This document shows, one piece after another, positions 42,816 through 51,418 of a stretch of 64,000 nucleotides of DNA (positions within the stretch are counted from its first letter, which is position 1; the number at the start of each line of letters is the position of its first letter). Below the pieces are notes generated by a model. The model made no database searches. It was not told the origin of the DNA and was given only the letters and a program-made list of their open reading frames with translations. Both the position numbers and the translations under genes were made by a program. This DNA comes from Flavobacterium anhuiense (GTDB taxonomy: Bacteria; Bacteroidota; Bacteroidia; Flavobacteriales; Flavobacteriaceae): assembly GCF_004151235.1 (NCBI RefSeq), contig NZ_JUIV01000007.1, forward strand, positions 142,061 through 206,060, given 5' to 3'.

Positions 42816-43508
42816 TTATGCTGTTTTAACAACATCATTCACTAATTCAAGAACTGCAGCAAATTGTTCTTCTCTACTTAAGTAAGAATTATCAATCTCA
42901 ATCGCATCATCAGCAATGACCAAAGGAGAATCTGCACGGTGCGTATCCATATCATCTCTTTCGATAACATTTTTCAAAACATCTTCATAAGACACATTGT
43001 CTCCTTTTGCCTGTAACTCGTCAAAACGTCTTTGCGCACGAGTTTCAGCGCTTGCTGTCATGAAAATTTTAAGTTCTGCATTTGGAAAAACAACGGTTCC
43101 AATATCACGACCATCCATCACGATGGCTTTATTTTTTCCCATTTCCTGCTGCTGTTCTACTAATTTAGCACGAACTTCTGAAACTGCCGCTACTTTACTT
43201 ACAAAATTAGAAACTTCGATAGTTCTAATCTGCTTCTCCACGTTTTCACCATTCAAATACATTTCGGCAAAACCCAAATCTGCATTATATCTAAATTCAA
43301 GTTTAATATCGGCTAATGCTTCAATCAAAGCTTCTTTCTTAAAAAAATCTGCTCCAATCAAATTATGTTGCATGGCAAAATACGCTACTGCCCGATACAT
43401 CGCTCCAGTATCTACATAAACATACTCTAGTTCTTTTGCCAATTGTTTTGCAAGAGTACTTTTTCCTGTAGATGAAAATCCGTCGATCGCAATGGTAATT
43501 TTTTTCAA
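42816..43508 (-). CDS. cmk: cytidylate kinase
   Basis: 230 residues, standard for Cmk. P-loop IDGFSSTGKSTLAKQLA at about 7-23, then YVDTGAMYRAVAYFAM, MDGRDIGTVVFPNAELKIFM (residues ~131-150) and RAQRRFDELQAKG. The enzyme phosphorylates CMP and dCMP with ATP. Minus-strand order lon, porQ, cmk, permease is compact from 47.3 to 41.4 kb but with gaps of 127 to 190 bases, so they need not be one operon. A -7 type element TACATTTG is at 43574-43581. Confidence 0.95.
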   Translation of the reverse strand: MKKITIAIDGFSSTGKSTLAKQLAKELEYVYVDTGAMYRAVAYFAMQHNLIGADFFKKEALIEALADIKLEFRYNADLGFAEMYLNGENVEKQIRTIEVSNFVSKVAAVSEVRAKLVEQQQEMGKNKAIVMDGRDIGTVVFPNAELKIFMTASAETRAQRRFDELQAKGDNVSYEDVLKNVIERDDMDTHRADSPLVIADDAIEIDNSYLSREEQFAAVLELVNDVVKTA

Positions 43509-43698
43509 TTTTTTGTTTTTAAATTTTTATTCTATTAAAGACTGCTTCAAGTCAAAAACAGTCAAAACTAATGCAAATGTAGCCATCTTTATTTTTATAT
43601 AAAGCATCTAAATTATTTGTTTTATCAGGAATAAATTATAGAACAAAAACTTTTATTATATGGCTATAAAAAAAAGCAAATAAAACAGCTTCATGAAA

Positions 43699-44718
43699 TT
43701 ATTGAAAATTTAAAGTCAAGCCAAAAAGACTTGTATTGGCCGCCAATGTATATCTAGAATACGAATAATTAAACTTTAACTTATTCATTCTTAAACCGAA
43801 ACCTAATGAGACACCAGAAAAATTGCGCTGTTCATTAACCCTTAATTCTTCGCCTCTTCTAAAATTATATCCTACACGAAAATTAAATGCTCTTTTAGGA
43901 AAAAGCTCCACTCCAAAAGCCACGTGTCTCAAAGCATTATTTACAAATGAAACTTTCTCAGGACTCGTAGATCCGTCAATGTTGGTTTCTCCACGATTGG
44001 GATTCGAAAAAGAGATATTCCATTGTTGCAAATTTTCTAATGAAAGATGCCAACGAATGGGCACATGTTCTAATTCTTGCGAAATACCAGCTACGATTTC
44101 AAACGGAAGATTTTCTTTAATTCCTGAATACGTTGTAAACTGTGTTCCCATATTTCTAAACACAAGAGCAAAATTCAGATCATTCATTTCATTTACATAA
44201 AGAAAACCCAAATCAAGTGCGCCACCAATCGAATTATAACTTTCTAGAGATGACGTAATCAATTTAGCACTTGCTCCTATATAAAAGTCTGTAAAAGGGA
44301 CATTGTATGCATATCCAAGTGACAAAGCGCCTTCGCTTCCTGTAAAATTAGAAGTTGCCTGGCCATTTTCGTCATAACCTTCAAATGTACCATAGTTTAC
44401 ATACGTAACGCCAGCATAAAAAGTCTGCACATGCCTATCATAAGTATAGGCGTACGACGCTGTTCCGTATGAAGCTTCTCCGTAATAACTTCCGTAATTC
44501 AATGCCAAATGATTATCCATGTCTGAGTTTATTAGTGCAGGATTTGACATGGCTTGATTGACATCTTCATCATAGATCGTGATTATATCGCCTCCTAATG
44601 CGGCCTGTCTTGGCGAAGTGGTTAGATTTAAAAATTGATAGGTGTAGCGCCCTCCTACTTGTCCGAAAGAATACGAACAAATTAAGATCACAGAAAATAA
44701 AACAACTTTTTTAAACAT
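43699..44718 (-). CDS. porQ: type IX secretion system protein PorQ
   Basis: 339 residues from the ATG at 44718, preferred because it begins a typical signal peptide (MFKKVVLFSVILICSYSFGQ); another ATG five codons earlier (44733) is possible. The mature start GGRYTYQFLNLTTSPRQAAL, then GDIITIYDEDVNQAMSNP, is the conserved PorQ opening. The rest alternates like a 14-strand FadL/PorV-type outer-membrane barrel. PorQ is part of the attachment complex of the T9SS together with PorU, PorV and PorZ, none of which is in this window. The cargo at 36336 would depend on it. Confidence 0.9.
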   Translation of the reverse strand: MFKKVVLFSVILICSYSFGQVGGRYTYQFLNLTTSPRQAALGGDIITIYDEDVNQAMSNPALINSDMDNHLALNYGSYYGEASYGTASYAYTYDRHVQTFYAGVTYVNYGTFEGYDENGQATSNFTGSEGALSLGYAYNVPFTDFYIGASAKLITSSLESYNSIGGALDLGFLYVNEMNDLNFALVFRNMGTQFTTYSGIKENLPFEIVAGISQELEHVPIRWHLSLENLQQWNISFSNPNRGETNIDGSTSPEKVSFVNNALRHVAFGVELFPKRAFNFRVGYNFRRGEELRVNEQRNFSGVSLGFGLRMNKLKFNYSYSRYTLAANTSLFGLTLNFQ

Positions 44719-44792
44719 TTGTTTTTGGCGCACCTATATGGGAATAACGCAACTGCAAATATAAAATTATATCCCTCTTAAAATAAAGTCAA

Positions 44793-44838
44793 ATAAAAAA
44801 ATTCCAAATCCCAATGAGAAAATTGGAATTTGGAATTT
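44793..44838 (-). terminator. repeat-derived terminator of lon (AATTCCAAATCCCAAT family)
   Basis: AAATTCCAAATCCCAAT (44799-44815) pairs with ATTGGAATTTGGAATTT (44822-44838), one mismatch. On the minus strand a T-run follows directly. It lies 23 bases after the lon stop. Confidence 0.8.
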
Positions 44839-44860
44839 GACAATTTAAAGTTTTTAAAAT

Positions 44861-47314
44861 TTACTTTAATTCTTTTGCATTTTTAACTTTTTGATCAGTC
44901 AAAGCGATTGCTAAAACTTCGCTCATTTCTTTTACATAATGAAAAGAAAGACCTTCTAAGTACTCCGCTTTTATTTCATCAATATCGCTTTTGTTTTCGT
45001 GGCAAAGAATGATTTCTTTTATTCCAGCTCTTTTAGCAGCTAAGATTTTCTCTTTGATTCCGCCAACTGGAAGCACTTTTCCGCGAAGAGTGATTTCTCC
45101 TGTCATAGCTAGGCTTTTCTTAACTTTTTTCTGAGTTAAAAGCGAAACTAACGAAGTAAGCATTGCAATACCAGCACTTGGTCCGTCTTTTGGAGTTGCT
45201 CCTTCTGGAACGTGCAAGTGAATGTTGTATTTCTGGAACAATTCTGTGCTAATACCTAATTTCTTAGCATTTGCCTTAATATATTCTAATGCAATTGTAG
45301 CAGATTCTTTCATTACAGTTCCAAGATTTCCTGTAATGGTCAATGAACCTTTTCCTTCAGAAATTAAAGATTCAATAAAGAGAATATCTCCTCCAACACT
45401 TGTCCAAGCTAAACCTGTTACAACACCGGCAACATCATTATTTTCGTATTTATCACGCTCTAATCTTGGCACTCCCAAAATTGCCACAATATCTTCATCT
45501 GTAACTTTTTTGTTGTACTCCTCTTCCATCGCAACAGATTTTGCTGCATTTCTGATAACTTGAGCAATTTTAGTTTCTAAGTTACGAACGCCAGATTCTC
45601 TTGTATAACCTTCAATGATTTTTTCTAATTGTTTTTTGCCAATAGTTAAATCTTTTGCAGTTAAACCGTGAGCTTCCAACTGTTTTGGAAATAAATGTCT
45701 TTTCGCAATTTCTACTTTTTCTTCGATTGTATAACCTGACATTTTGATTACTTCCATTCTGTCACGCAAAGCTGGCTGAATTGCCGCCATGTTATTTGAA
45801 GTCGCAATAAACATCACTTTAGACAGATCATATCCCATTTCAAGGAAGTTATCATAAAAAGCACTGTTTTGCTCAGGATCTAAAACCTCCAATAAAGCTG
45901 AAGATGGATCGCCACTATTGCCGTTTGATAATTTATCAATCTCATCTAAAATAAATACAGGATTTGATGTTCCTGCCTTTTTCAAGCTCTGAATTATACG
46001 TCCTGGCATTGCTCCAATATACGTTTTTCTGTGTCCGCGAATTTCCGCTTCGTCACGTAAACCTCCTAAAGAAATACGAACATATTCTCTTCCTAAAGCT
46101 TCTGCCACAGAACGCCCAATAGAAGTTTTACCAACTCCTGGAGGCCCTGTTAAACATATAATTGGTGATTTCATGTCATTTCGCAATTTCAAAACTGCCA
46201 AATGCTCAATCATTCTTTTCTTAACTTCATCAAGACCAAAATGATCTTTATCTAAAACTTTCTGTGCGTGTTTTAAATCAAACTTATCTTTAGAATATTC
46301 GCCCCAAGGCAATTCTAAAAATAACTCTAAATAATTGCGCTGAATTCCAAAATCTGGAGATTGTGGATTCATACGACGCATTTTAGACAATTCTTTCTCG
46401 AAATGTTTCTGTGTTTTTTCGTCCCACTTTTTGGTTTTCGCCTTCTGCCCCATTTCGTCCATTTCTTCTTCCTGAGAAACTCCACCCAATTCTTCTTGAA
46501 TGGTTTTCATTTGCTGGTGAAGGAAATATTCTCTTTGCTGCTGATCTAAATCAAAACGAACTTTTGACTGAATGTCATTCTTCAATTCTAATTTTTGAAG
46601 TTCAACATTCATATAACGCAATGTCTCTAAAGCTCGTTCTTTTAATCCATTTATTGATAAAAGCCCTTGTTTCTCTTTTACAGATAAATTCATGTTTGAA
46701 GAAACAAAATTGATCAAAAACGATTGGCTTTCAATATTTTTAATGGCAAAAGTAGCTTCAGAAGGAATATTTGGACTTTCTTTAATAATCTGAATTGCCA
46801 GTTCTTTTACTGAATCTAAAATCGCTGTAAACTCAGTATCATTTTCGTCTGGACGTTCTTCTGCAACTTCTTTGATTGTTGCTGTCATGTACGGCTCTTC
46901 TAAAACAACTTCATCAATTTCGAAGCGTTTTTTTCCTTGAAGAATAACCGTAACGTTTCCGTCAGGCATTTTAAGCACACGCAAAATACGCGCTACAGTT
47001 CCTACTTTATGAATATCATCTTTTGACGGATCTTCGTCTTCCTCATTAATTTGAGATACAACACCAATAATTTTTCCGCCTGCGTTAGCATCATTAATTA
47101 GTTTGATAGACTTATCTCTTCCAGCAGAAATCGGAATAACAACTCCTGGAAACAATACAGTATTACGTAAAGGTAAAATTGGAAGCGAAACAGGAAGTTC
47201 TTCATTATTCATTTCCTCCTCGTCTTCTGGCGTCAACAATGGAATTAATTCTGCCTCTGAGTCAAATTCTTGAAGTGACAGATTGTCAATAGTAAGTATT
47301 TTATGGTTTGACAT
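44861..47314 (-). CDS. lon: ATP-dependent protease La (Lon)
   Basis: 817 residues, full length. N-terminal substrate domain (LPILPLRNTVLFPGVVIPIS from about 43), long coiled coil at about 220-330, AAA+ module with Walker A GPPGVGKTS near 387-395 and Walker B FILDEIDKL, then the protease domain with catalytic Ser in PKDGPSAG near 711 and Lys in GGIKEK near 754. Lon degrades misfolded and regulatory proteins and is often heat-induced. The region upstream (47315-47455) holds a sigma-54-like element and a palindrome. Followed by a repeat-derived terminator and then porQ. Confidence 0.96.
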   Translation of the reverse strand: MSNHKILTIDNLSLQEFDSEAELIPLLTPEDEEEMNNEELPVSLPILPLRNTVLFPGVVIPISAGRDKSIKLINDANAGGKIIGVVSQINEEDEDPSKDDIHKVGTVARILRVLKMPDGNVTVILQGKKRFEIDEVVLEEPYMTATIKEVAEERPDENDTEFTAILDSVKELAIQIIKESPNIPSEATFAIKNIESQSFLINFVSSNMNLSVKEKQGLLSINGLKERALETLRYMNVELQKLELKNDIQSKVRFDLDQQQREYFLHQQMKTIQEELGGVSQEEEMDEMGQKAKTKKWDEKTQKHFEKELSKMRRMNPQSPDFGIQRNYLELFLELPWGEYSKDKFDLKHAQKVLDKDHFGLDEVKKRMIEHLAVLKLRNDMKSPIICLTGPPGVGKTSIGRSVAEALGREYVRISLGGLRDEAEIRGHRKTYIGAMPGRIIQSLKKAGTSNPVFILDEIDKLSNGNSGDPSSALLEVLDPEQNSAFYDNFLEMGYDLSKVMFIATSNNMAAIQPALRDRMEVIKMSGYTIEEKVEIAKRHLFPKQLEAHGLTAKDLTIGKKQLEKIIEGYTRESGVRNLETKIAQVIRNAAKSVAMEEEYNKKVTDEDIVAILGVPRLERDKYENNDVAGVVTGLAWTSVGGDILFIESLISEGKGSLTITGNLGTVMKESATIALEYIKANAKKLGISTELFQKYNIHLHVPEGATPKDGPSAGIAMLTSLVSLLTQKKVKKSLAMTGEITLRGKVLPVGGIKEKILAAKRAGIKEIILCHENKSDIDEIKAEYLEGLSFHYVKEMSEVLAIALTDQKVKNAKELK

Positions 47315-47437
47315 AATAAAATATAAGTCGTTTTGTCATTAAAATTGTTATGCTATCTGTAAAAAGAGTATTGCTTATTGAAGTTTTTACTGAAAATACG
47401 TTTCGTATTTCAATTACAAGATAGGGCATAAAAATAG

Positions 47438-47453
47438 ACAATCATTGTGCCAA
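47438..47453 (-). promoter_or_regulatory. candidate sigma-54 type promoter upstream of lon
   Basis: Minus strand: TTGGCAC (47447-47453), five bases, TTGT (47438-47441). GG to the -12 position is ten bases, correct for sigma-54, with GT in place of GC. The lon start codon is ~124 bases downstream. A palindrome AAATACG-TTT-CGTATTT lies between (47394-47410). Confidence 0.4.
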
Positions 47454-47524
47454 AACAAACTTAAAGTACAAATAATTCCAATTAATCAATTTCAAAACAC
47501 AATCGATTGTAAAGTTTAGAAAAT

Positions 47525-47556
47525 AAAAAACCCGAAAATCATTTTTCGGGTTTTAT
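47525..47556 (-). terminator. terminator of the lipoprotein gene at 47575
   Basis: AAAACCCGAAAA (47527-47538) pairs with TTTTCGGGTTTT (47543-47554); on the minus strand a T-run follows. Confidence 0.8.
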
Positions 47557-47574
47557 AACATATTATTTCTGCTA

Positions 47575-48258
47575 TTACTTCAAAGAGTACGAAACGAGTT
47601 CTGAAGTAGTTCCTGATGATTCTAATTTTACAATTCCAACATCTTTAGCAATCCAATAGTAGATATCAGATGAAGAAGTTTGCTCTTGCGTTGAAGCTTC
47701 AATATGCAGTTTAAACTTGATTACATTATTATACGTTACTTCTTTAACTTTTAAGCTTATTCCTTTTTCCAAAATAGTACCAGTGTAATTTGCATTCATT
47801 TTCAAAGATGGAAAATTTGGTATGTTAAAGCTTGTTTCTAAAGAATAAGATCCTGCCCATGTTTGATTTACATCAAGATAATCCTTAAAAAGAATATATT
47901 CATAACCAGTTGTTTTTCCAGTTATTCCTTCAGAACTATAACTCACTTCATCAATAACGATATAATAATCTCCTTTTACTTTTTTAAGTGAAGCACCAAC
48001 TGTTCCAGAAATTTCGTCAGTAGCACCAAATAGTTGGTTAAATTTATAATACGTATTGCCATCTTTATTAGATGAACTCTGAATTTTCACTGTGCTTTCA
48101 GTGCCATCTTGGTCAAAGACCCATTGATTTCCCACTTTTGAAGGCCAATAATCTCCTGTTGATTCTCCGGCAGTCTCTTCAGAATCACTGCTACATGAAT
48201 TGAACATAAGTCCTGTCATAACAAACAGGATTGCAAAGCATTTGTTTAGTTTTCTCAT
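47575..48258 (-). CDS. lipoprotein of unknown function
   Basis: 227 residues from the ATG at 48258; the frame continues upstream to 48342, but only the shorter form starts with a lipoprotein signal (MRKLNKCFAILFVMTGLMFNSC). Acylated Cys at about 22, then an Asp/Glu/Ser-rich stretch (SSDSEETAGESTGDYWP). The rest is a beta-rich domain with pairs such as VGNQWVFDQDGTESTVKIQ and YWIAKDVGIVKLESSG. This resembles many small Bacteroidota lipoproteins annotated as hypothetical. It is divergent from the ECF sigma operon with about 160 bases between, so one shared control region is possible. Confidence 0.78.
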   Translation of the reverse strand: MRKLNKCFAILFVMTGLMFNSCSSDSEETAGESTGDYWPSKVGNQWVFDQDGTESTVKIQSSSNKDGNTYYKFNQLFGATDEISGTVGASLKKVKGDYYIVIDEVSYSSEGITGKTTGYEYILFKDYLDVNQTWAGSYSLETSFNIPNFPSLKMNANYTGTILEKGISLKVKEVTYNNVIKFKLHIEASTQEQTSSSDIYYWIAKDVGIVKLESSGTTSELVSYSLK

Positions 48259-48421
48259 AATTGAATTTGTTTTTGGTATTAAAATTTTATGTGAAATTAT
48301 AGCAATGAACATATTATACCTTACGGCATTACGTAAAATCAAAAAATATTTTTTATTTTTTTATCAAAACTGTAACAAACAAAAAAAAGCCAAGTCTATA
48401 TTAAAAACCAAAAGCCACTAC

Positions 48422-48976
48422 TTGAATATAAACAACCAAAATATCGAAGAACTGATTGCGCTTTGTAAAAGCAACAATCAAAAAGCGCAGTTTGAAATAT
48501 ACAATCGCTATTGTAAGGCGATGTATAACGTGGCTTTTCGTATTGTAAAAGACGAACATTTTGCACAAGACGTCATGCAGGAAGGTTTCTTAAAAGCTTT
48601 TACAAAAATCAATGACTATAAACAAGAAGTGGCTTTTGGAGCATGGTTAAAAAAAATAATCATCAATTATAGCATCGATTTTTACAAGAAAAACAACTCT
48701 TTTCAAGTAGAAGATTTAAGTAAACAGCTTTATAAAATCGAAGAAAACGACGGAATTATTTCTGAAAATATTGACTTAAACTCTCTAAAAGTAAAACAGG
48801 TTTTAGATACAATTCTGCAGCTGAAAGATAATTACAGAATGGTGCTGACACTTTTTTATATAGAAGGTTATGATCAAGAAGAAATCTGCGAAATTTTAAA
48901 CATCACATACGCAAATTGCAGAACAACTTTGAGCAGAGCAAAAGATAGTTTGAGAAAAAAATTGGAAGAGATATAA
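48422..48976 (+). CDS. ECF RNA polymerase sigma factor (second)
   Basis: About 184 residues from a TTG at 48422; the only ATG choices upstream, 48305 and 48200, would give an unusually long basic N-terminus and run into or over the divergent lipoprotein gene. Region 2 is QFEIYNRYCKAMYNVAFRIV to DVMQEGFLKAFTKI (about 20-65 from this start), then region 4 with IEGYDQEEICEILNITYANC and the recognition helix. The anti-sigma gene starts 15 bases after the stop. It heads the unit with the anti-sigma, DUF4097 and GIN-type proteins, which suggests it governs an envelope stress response. Confidence 0.88.
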   Translation: MNINNQNIEELIALCKSNNQKAQFEIYNRYCKAMYNVAFRIVKDEHFAQDVMQEGFLKAFTKINDYKQEVAFGAWLKKIIINYSIDFYKKNNSFQVEDLSKQLYKIEENDGIISENIDLNSLKVKQVLDTILQLKDNYRMVLTLFYIEGYDQEEICEILNITYANCRTTLSRAKDSLRKKLEEI

Positions 48977-48990
48977 AATGAATTGGAATT

Positions 48991-49524
48991 ATGAAAAATG
49001 AAAAAGACAACTTAGACAAATTATTCAACAAATTTGAAAATCAGTGGGATATTCAGGAATTAAATCCGGATCATCAGATGGATTTTCTTCAAAAACTAAA
49101 CAAAAAAGAGCCTAAGAAAAGATATTGGTTCGTGACTGCTATTGCCGCCTCGATTGTATTAATGCTTGGAATATCTCTTTTTTATAAAAATGAAAAACCA
49201 AAAGAATTCAAATTTGCTTCTAAAGAAACTAAACGCACCGATTCTATTTTCAATATTCTAATTGACAACGAACTGGTTAAACTGAAAGAGAAAAACTCGC
49301 CAGAAAATCAGCAGATTATTGATGATGCAATGAAGCAGATGAAAACCTTTGATGCTGACTATCAAAAAATCATCAATGAATTGCAGAAAAATGGTGAGAA
49401 CAAACAAATAATTTATGCGATGATTAGCAATCTGCAAACGCGTATTTCTTTTTTACAAACCGTTTTGAAAAGAATTGAAGACAACGAAAAACTAAAAAAC
49501 ACCTCTAATGAAAAAACACTATAA
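48991..49524 (+). CDS. anti-sigma-factor-like membrane protein
   Basis: 177 residues. Cytoplasmic N-terminal part of ~45 residues (NLDKLFNKFENQWDIQELNP), one membrane helix at about 46-65 (FVTAIAASIVLMLGISLFY), and a helical extracytoplasmic end (KNSPENQQIIDDAMKQMKTF and on). Position right after an ECF sigma gene, 14-base gap, and topology argue for an anti-sigma factor, though the N-terminus has no zinc-binding ZAS motif that I can see. It overlaps the next gene by 17 bases. Confidence 0.72.
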   Translation: MKNEKDNLDKLFNKFENQWDIQELNPDHQMDFLQKLNKKEPKKRYWFVTAIAASIVLMLGISLFYKNEKPKEFKFASKETKRTDSIFNILIDNELVKLKEKNSPENQQIIDDAMKQMKTFDADYQKIINELQKNGENKQIIYAMISNLQTRISFLQTVLKRIEDNEKLKNTSNEKTL

Positions 49525-50566
49525 TTTACTCATCTTATTTCTTTTGATTCCTTTCTTGGGATTTTCAAACGATGACTCTTTTATAACGAAACAAAAAAGC
49601 ATTAAAAAAACGTATATCGTAAATTCGAATGCAGGAATCGATATTGACAACAAATACGGAAGTATCACTGTAACCACTTGGGATGAAGACAAAATTGATC
49701 TCGACATTACGATAAAAGTTAATGGACCAAACGAAAATTGGGTAAACGAACGATTAAACAGCATTGATGTAGAGATCACAGCTCTTAAAAGCATGGTGAC
49801 AGCTGTAACATCTTTAGGAAGTTCTAATCTTAAAAGTAAAGGAAGCAATAACAGTTTTGAAATTAACTATGTTATTAAGATTCCGAAAAATGGTTCAATT
49901 AAATTAGCCAATAAGTATGGAAATATTTCTATTCCCAGTGCAGAATCTTCTACAAATATCGAATGTAAATATGGAAAAGTTACATTAGGAAAATTAAACG
50001 GGTCTAGCAATCAAATATCGATTCAATACTGCCAAAATTCAAGTATTGATTACATAAAAGCAGGAAATATCGATGCTAGATATTCAAATCTTAAAATTAA
50101 TGATTCTGGAAACCTAAATATTAATGCAAACTACACAGATATCAACCTAAATGACGGTCAAAACATTAAAGCGGATTGCAATTATGGTACATTTAAATTT
50201 CAAAAAATCAATTCTTTAAGCGGTTCAGGGAATTACTTAACTTTTATTATTGGCGAAGTGTCAAGTAACTTTAGTTATGATACCAATTACAGTAAAATCA
50301 GTATTGGAACAGTGACCGAAAAAGCTGGAAATATTAGCATAAACTCAGGATATACTGATATTACAATTGGCTATGTTCCAAACTACGCTTTTGACTTTGA
50401 CATTTCGGCGAGATATTCGAATATCAAACATGATAATTCTTTAGAAGTTTCTGTTTCTGAAGTTAAAAGCAACAGCAAAAGAATCGCGGGTTTTTACAAG
50501 AAAAAAGGCCAGAATAAAATCAACATCAATTCGAACTACGGAAATATTTCGCTAACAAAAAATTAA
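49508..50566 (+). CDS. secreted DUF4097-like beta-strand repeat protein
   Basis: 352 residues. Signal peptide about 1-20 (NLLILFLLIPFLGFSND). The rest is a beta solenoid of short strands with the recurring pattern KYGNISI / NYTDINL / SGYTDITIG, typical of DUF4097-like adhesin domains and usually cell-surface or periplasmic. It overlaps the anti-sigma gene by 17 bases and is followed after 19 bases by the GIN-domain gene, so it is the third of four genes in the sigma operon. Function unknown, probably structural or sensory in the envelope. Confidence 0.8.
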   Translation: MKKHYNLLILFLLIPFLGFSNDDSFITKQKSIKKTYIVNSNAGIDIDNKYGSITVTTWDEDKIDLDITIKVNGPNENWVNERLNSIDVEITALKSMVTAVTSLGSSNLKSKGSNNSFEINYVIKIPKNGSIKLANKYGNISIPSAESSTNIECKYGKVTLGKLNGSSNQISIQYCQNSSIDYIKAGNIDARYSNLKINDSGNLNINANYTDINLNDGQNIKADCNYGTFKFQKINSLSGSGNYLTFIIGEVSSNFSYDTNYSKISIGTVTEKAGNISINSGYTDITIGYVPNYAFDFDISARYSNIKHDNSLEVSVSEVKSNSKRIAGFYKKKGQNKININSNYGNISLTKN

Positions 50567-50585
50567 TCATCTAAAAATCAAAACA

Positions 50586-51305
50586 ATGAAAAAGTCAATT
50601 TTACTACTAGCGCTAGCTGTATTTTTTACAAATAGCACAATTAATGCGCAAAACAAAGTACAAGGTAACGGAAAGATAGTTACCGAAACGAGAACTACTG
50701 GAGATTACGACGGTATTAAAATAGCAGGTTCTTTTGATGTGGATTTAGTATCTGGAAAAGAGGGAAAAATTACCCTTAAAGGAGAAGAAAATTTATTAGC
50801 CGTTATCAAAGTTGAAGTTGAAGATAATTCGCTAAAAATTTATGTAGAAAAAGGCACTCAAATCCGTACAAGTTCAGGTAAAATTCAAGTTACAGTTCCT
50901 TTTGAGAAAATTTCAGAATTAAGTTTAGCCGGTTCAGGAGATATCCAATCAAAAGACGTAATTAAAAATGATAATCTTGCTGTGAAATTATCTGGTTCCG
51001 GAAATTTTAATTTGCCAGTTGACACAAATAACTTAGAATTGCATGTTAGCGGATCTGGAAATATTCATTTAAAAGGAACTGCAGACAAACTTACAACTAA
51101 ACTTTCTGGTTCTGGAGATATTGACGCTTCGAACTTAAAATCTAAAATTGTAGAAGCCAACGTTTCTGGATCAGGAAATAGCAAAGTAACTTGTGCCGAA
51201 AGTATTACAGCTAGAGTTGCTGGTTCTGGAAATATAAAATATATAGGAAATCCTGAGAAAAGAGATGTAAAAGTTTCTGGATCTGGAACTATTACAAAAG
51301 GTTAA
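50586..51305 (+). CDS. secreted head-GIN (DUF2807) domain protein
   Basis: 239 residues. Signal peptide about 1-22 (MKKSILLLALAVFFTNSTINAQ). The domain is a right-handed beta solenoid with recurrent GSG turns: LSGSGNFNL, VSGSGNIHLKG, LSGSGDIDA, VAGSGNIKY, the hallmark of DUF2807/head GIN proteins. Entry strand GDYDGIKIAGSFDVDLVSG is the usual start of the domain. Last gene of the ECF operon, ended by the terminator at 51386-51418. Confidence 0.9.
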   Translation: MKKSILLLALAVFFTNSTINAQNKVQGNGKIVTETRTTGDYDGIKIAGSFDVDLVSGKEGKITLKGEENLLAVIKVEVEDNSLKIYVEKGTQIRTSSGKIQVTVPFEKISELSLAGSGDIQSKDVIKNDNLAVKLSGSGNFNLPVDTNNLELHVSGSGNIHLKGTADKLTTKLSGSGDIDASNLKSKIVEANVSGSGNSKVTCAESITARVAGSGNIKYIGNPEKRDVKVSGSGTITKG

Positions 51306-51317
51306 TTTTCTAAAAAA

Positions 51318-51375
51318 AATATCACGAATTACAAAAGAAATCATCAATCAAACAATCCTTGCAATTCGTGATATT
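51318..51375. repeat. 13-bp inverted repeat with 32-base loop
   Basis: AATATCACGAATT (51318-51330) and AATTCGTGATATT (51363-51375) are perfect inverted copies. It lies just after the GIN gene, before the terminator hairpin. Confidence 0.7.
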
Positions 51376-51385
51376 GGTTATTGTA

Positions 51386-51418
51386 AAAGGCGTTTCATTA
51401 ATTTGAAACGTCTTTTTT
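51386..51418 (+). terminator. terminator of the ECF operon
   Basis: AAAGGCGTTTC (51386-51396) pairs with GAAACGTCTTT (51405-51415), one G-U pair, then T. It overlaps the stop codon region of the minus-strand MFS gene. Confidence 0.75.

Noticed and set aside
47351..47425. 24-codon plus-strand open frame upstream of lon
   Set aside because: Very short, overlaps a palindrome and possible promoter, no sign of coding bias.
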